A stretch of 64,000 nt of DNA from Eremothecium cymbalariae DBVPG#7215 (lineage: Eukaryota; Ascomycota; Saccharomycetes; Saccharomycetales; Saccharomycetaceae), in NCBI RefSeq assembly GCF_000235365.1, contig NC_016450.1:310001-374000 (forward strand), in the 5' to 3' direction. Both the position numbers and the translations under genes were made by a program. The notes below the pieces were generated by a model that was not told the DNA's origin, ran no database searches, and worked only from the letters and a program-made list of their open reading frames with translations. Within the stretch, counting starts at the first letter, position 1. Each line of letters opens with the position of its first letter. This document shows, piece by piece, positions 63,345 through 64,000 of this stretch.

Positions 63345-64000
63345 TCAATATGGGTTCAATGCGATGCATTTCAGTAACTCTCTTGGATTTCCATTCCCGC
63401 TTATGAAATACTTCTCATCAACCAATTGATCGAACGTCTTTTCATTCAGTTCCTTATTCAACAAGATATTGGATTTGATGTAGAAATCGAGTAGTTTTTT
63501 CAGGTCTTCTTTTGACATTTTTTCTACCTTAAATTCTTGGACCCCACCCTTTTGCATCAATTCTGCAAAAATAGGTTCATAATGATACCTCGTTAAGTAA
63601 TGGTCGTGTGGTAACTTCCCCAGTCCAATAGGTAACGTCCTGTTAGTTCTATCAATGCCAGAAGTCGCCAAAAGAACACAGCTACCACTGTGGCGAAACT
63701 TTACAGCTCCAGAAACGACATCCATTATAAACTTTCCAAGCTGAAATTCTAGCAAATGAATGTTTTTGTTCTCTACATTCTTATAGGCAGTAAATGGGGT
63801 TGTCAGGATACGAGAGAAGTTGTCAACTGTAAAGAAAACAGGAAATAAGGATTGTGTTGATATTTCATGTATCACTGCTCCAAAGTGAGCGGCTCTGCTG
63901 CGTGGCGCCGCTGTAAAATTTAGTAAATCCATAAGGGTATTCTCCTTTGAGGATAGTGTGATAGATTTCACTCCACCATCGGCATTATTAGTTTTAAACT
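63345..64000 (-). CDS. RSM23: Mitochondrial small-subunit ribosomal protein Rsm23 (partial)
   Basis: Only the C-terminal part is in the window; the frame stays open to the edge, so the start lies beyond 64000. At least 218 codons are present, against about 450 residues in the full yeast protein. Rsm23 is the DAP3-type GTP-binding protein (mS29) of the mitochondrial small ribosomal subunit (family knowledge). Matching segments include PVFFTVDNFSRILTTPFTAY (the Walker B-like region) and MDVVSGAVKFRHSGSCVLLA, ending FISGNGNPRELLKCIALNPY. Position after CEG1 agrees with the S. cerevisiae order. Confidence 0.88.
   Translation of the reverse strand, partial: FKTNNADGGVKSITLSSKENTLMDLLNFTAAPRSRAAHFGAVIHEISTQSLFPVFFTVDNFSRILTTPFTAYKNVENKNIHLLEFQLGKFIMDVVSGAVKFRHSGSCVLLATSGIDRTNRTLPIGLGKLPHDHYLTRYHYEPIFAELMQKGGVQEFKVEKMSKEDLKKLLDFYIKSNILLNKELNEKTFDQLVDEKYFISGNGNPRELLKCIALNPY

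Overview
The window is a gene-dense nuclear segment of a budding yeast, family Saccharomycetaceae. It shows short intergenic spaces, almost no introns, one spliceosomal intron with GTATGT and TACTAAC signals, and roughly 40% GC by eye. I recognise 22 Saccharomyces cerevisiae-type genes firmly, plus several stress, unknown and edge genes. No tRNA, transposon, LTR, CRISPR, rRNA or centromere is supported.

The gene order is informative. From memory of S. cerevisiae systematic names, ALG5, NEW1, YPL225W, MMT2, GRE1, FMP40, FLC1, RPL1A, PCL8, SAR1, BMS1, CBP3, THI6 and LEA1 lie together on the left arm of chromosome XVI. SPT21, FPY1, MMT1, ECM5, SIP18, DDR48 and HOT1 lie on chromosome XIII. FLC3, YGL138C, SEC27, MRM2, RPL1B, PCL10, ITC1, SNT2, CEG1 and RSM23 lie on chromosome VII. 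Here the three sets are interleaved as single copies. That is the order expected of a yeast that never went through the whole-genome duplication, such as Eremothecium, Kluyveromyces, Lachancea, Torulaspora or Zygosaccharomyces. I cannot settle the genus.

Layout: 1-12 kb holds ALG5, SPT21, NEW1, FPY1, the YPL225W homologue and the MMT transporter. 12-23 kb holds ECM5 (broken by a frameshift), a GRE1/SIP18-like hydrophilin, a DDR48-like protein and the osmostress regulator HOT1. 23-36 kb holds FMP40 (SelO), an unrecognised 737-residue protein, a peroxisomal-type Lon protease, an FLC flavin-carrier/TRP-like protein and an unrecognised secretory protein. 36-64 kb holds SEC27 (one intron, one frameshift), MRM2, RPL1, a PCL8/PCL10 cyclin, SAR1, BMS1 (frameshifted), ITC1, CBP3, THI6, LEA1, SNT2, CEG1 and the C-terminal part of RSM23.

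Functional groupings include chromatin (SPT21, ECM5, SNT2, ITC1; Snt2 and Ecm5 form one complex in S. cerevisiae), coated-vesicle traffic (SEC27, SAR1), translation and ribosome biogenesis (NEW1, YPL225W, RPL1, BMS1), mitochondria (MMT, MRM2, CBP3, RSM23) and osmotic or desiccation stress (hydrophilin, DDR48-like, HOT1). The observations most worth a second look are: the ECM5 break, which falls exactly on a canonical -1 slippery heptamer; the orphan genes at 25.9-28.1 and 35.3-36.6 kb; a peroxisomal-type Lon without a recognisable peroxisome signal; an MCB/SCB cluster upstream of SPT21; and YGS-rich repeats shared by two adjacent stress proteins.
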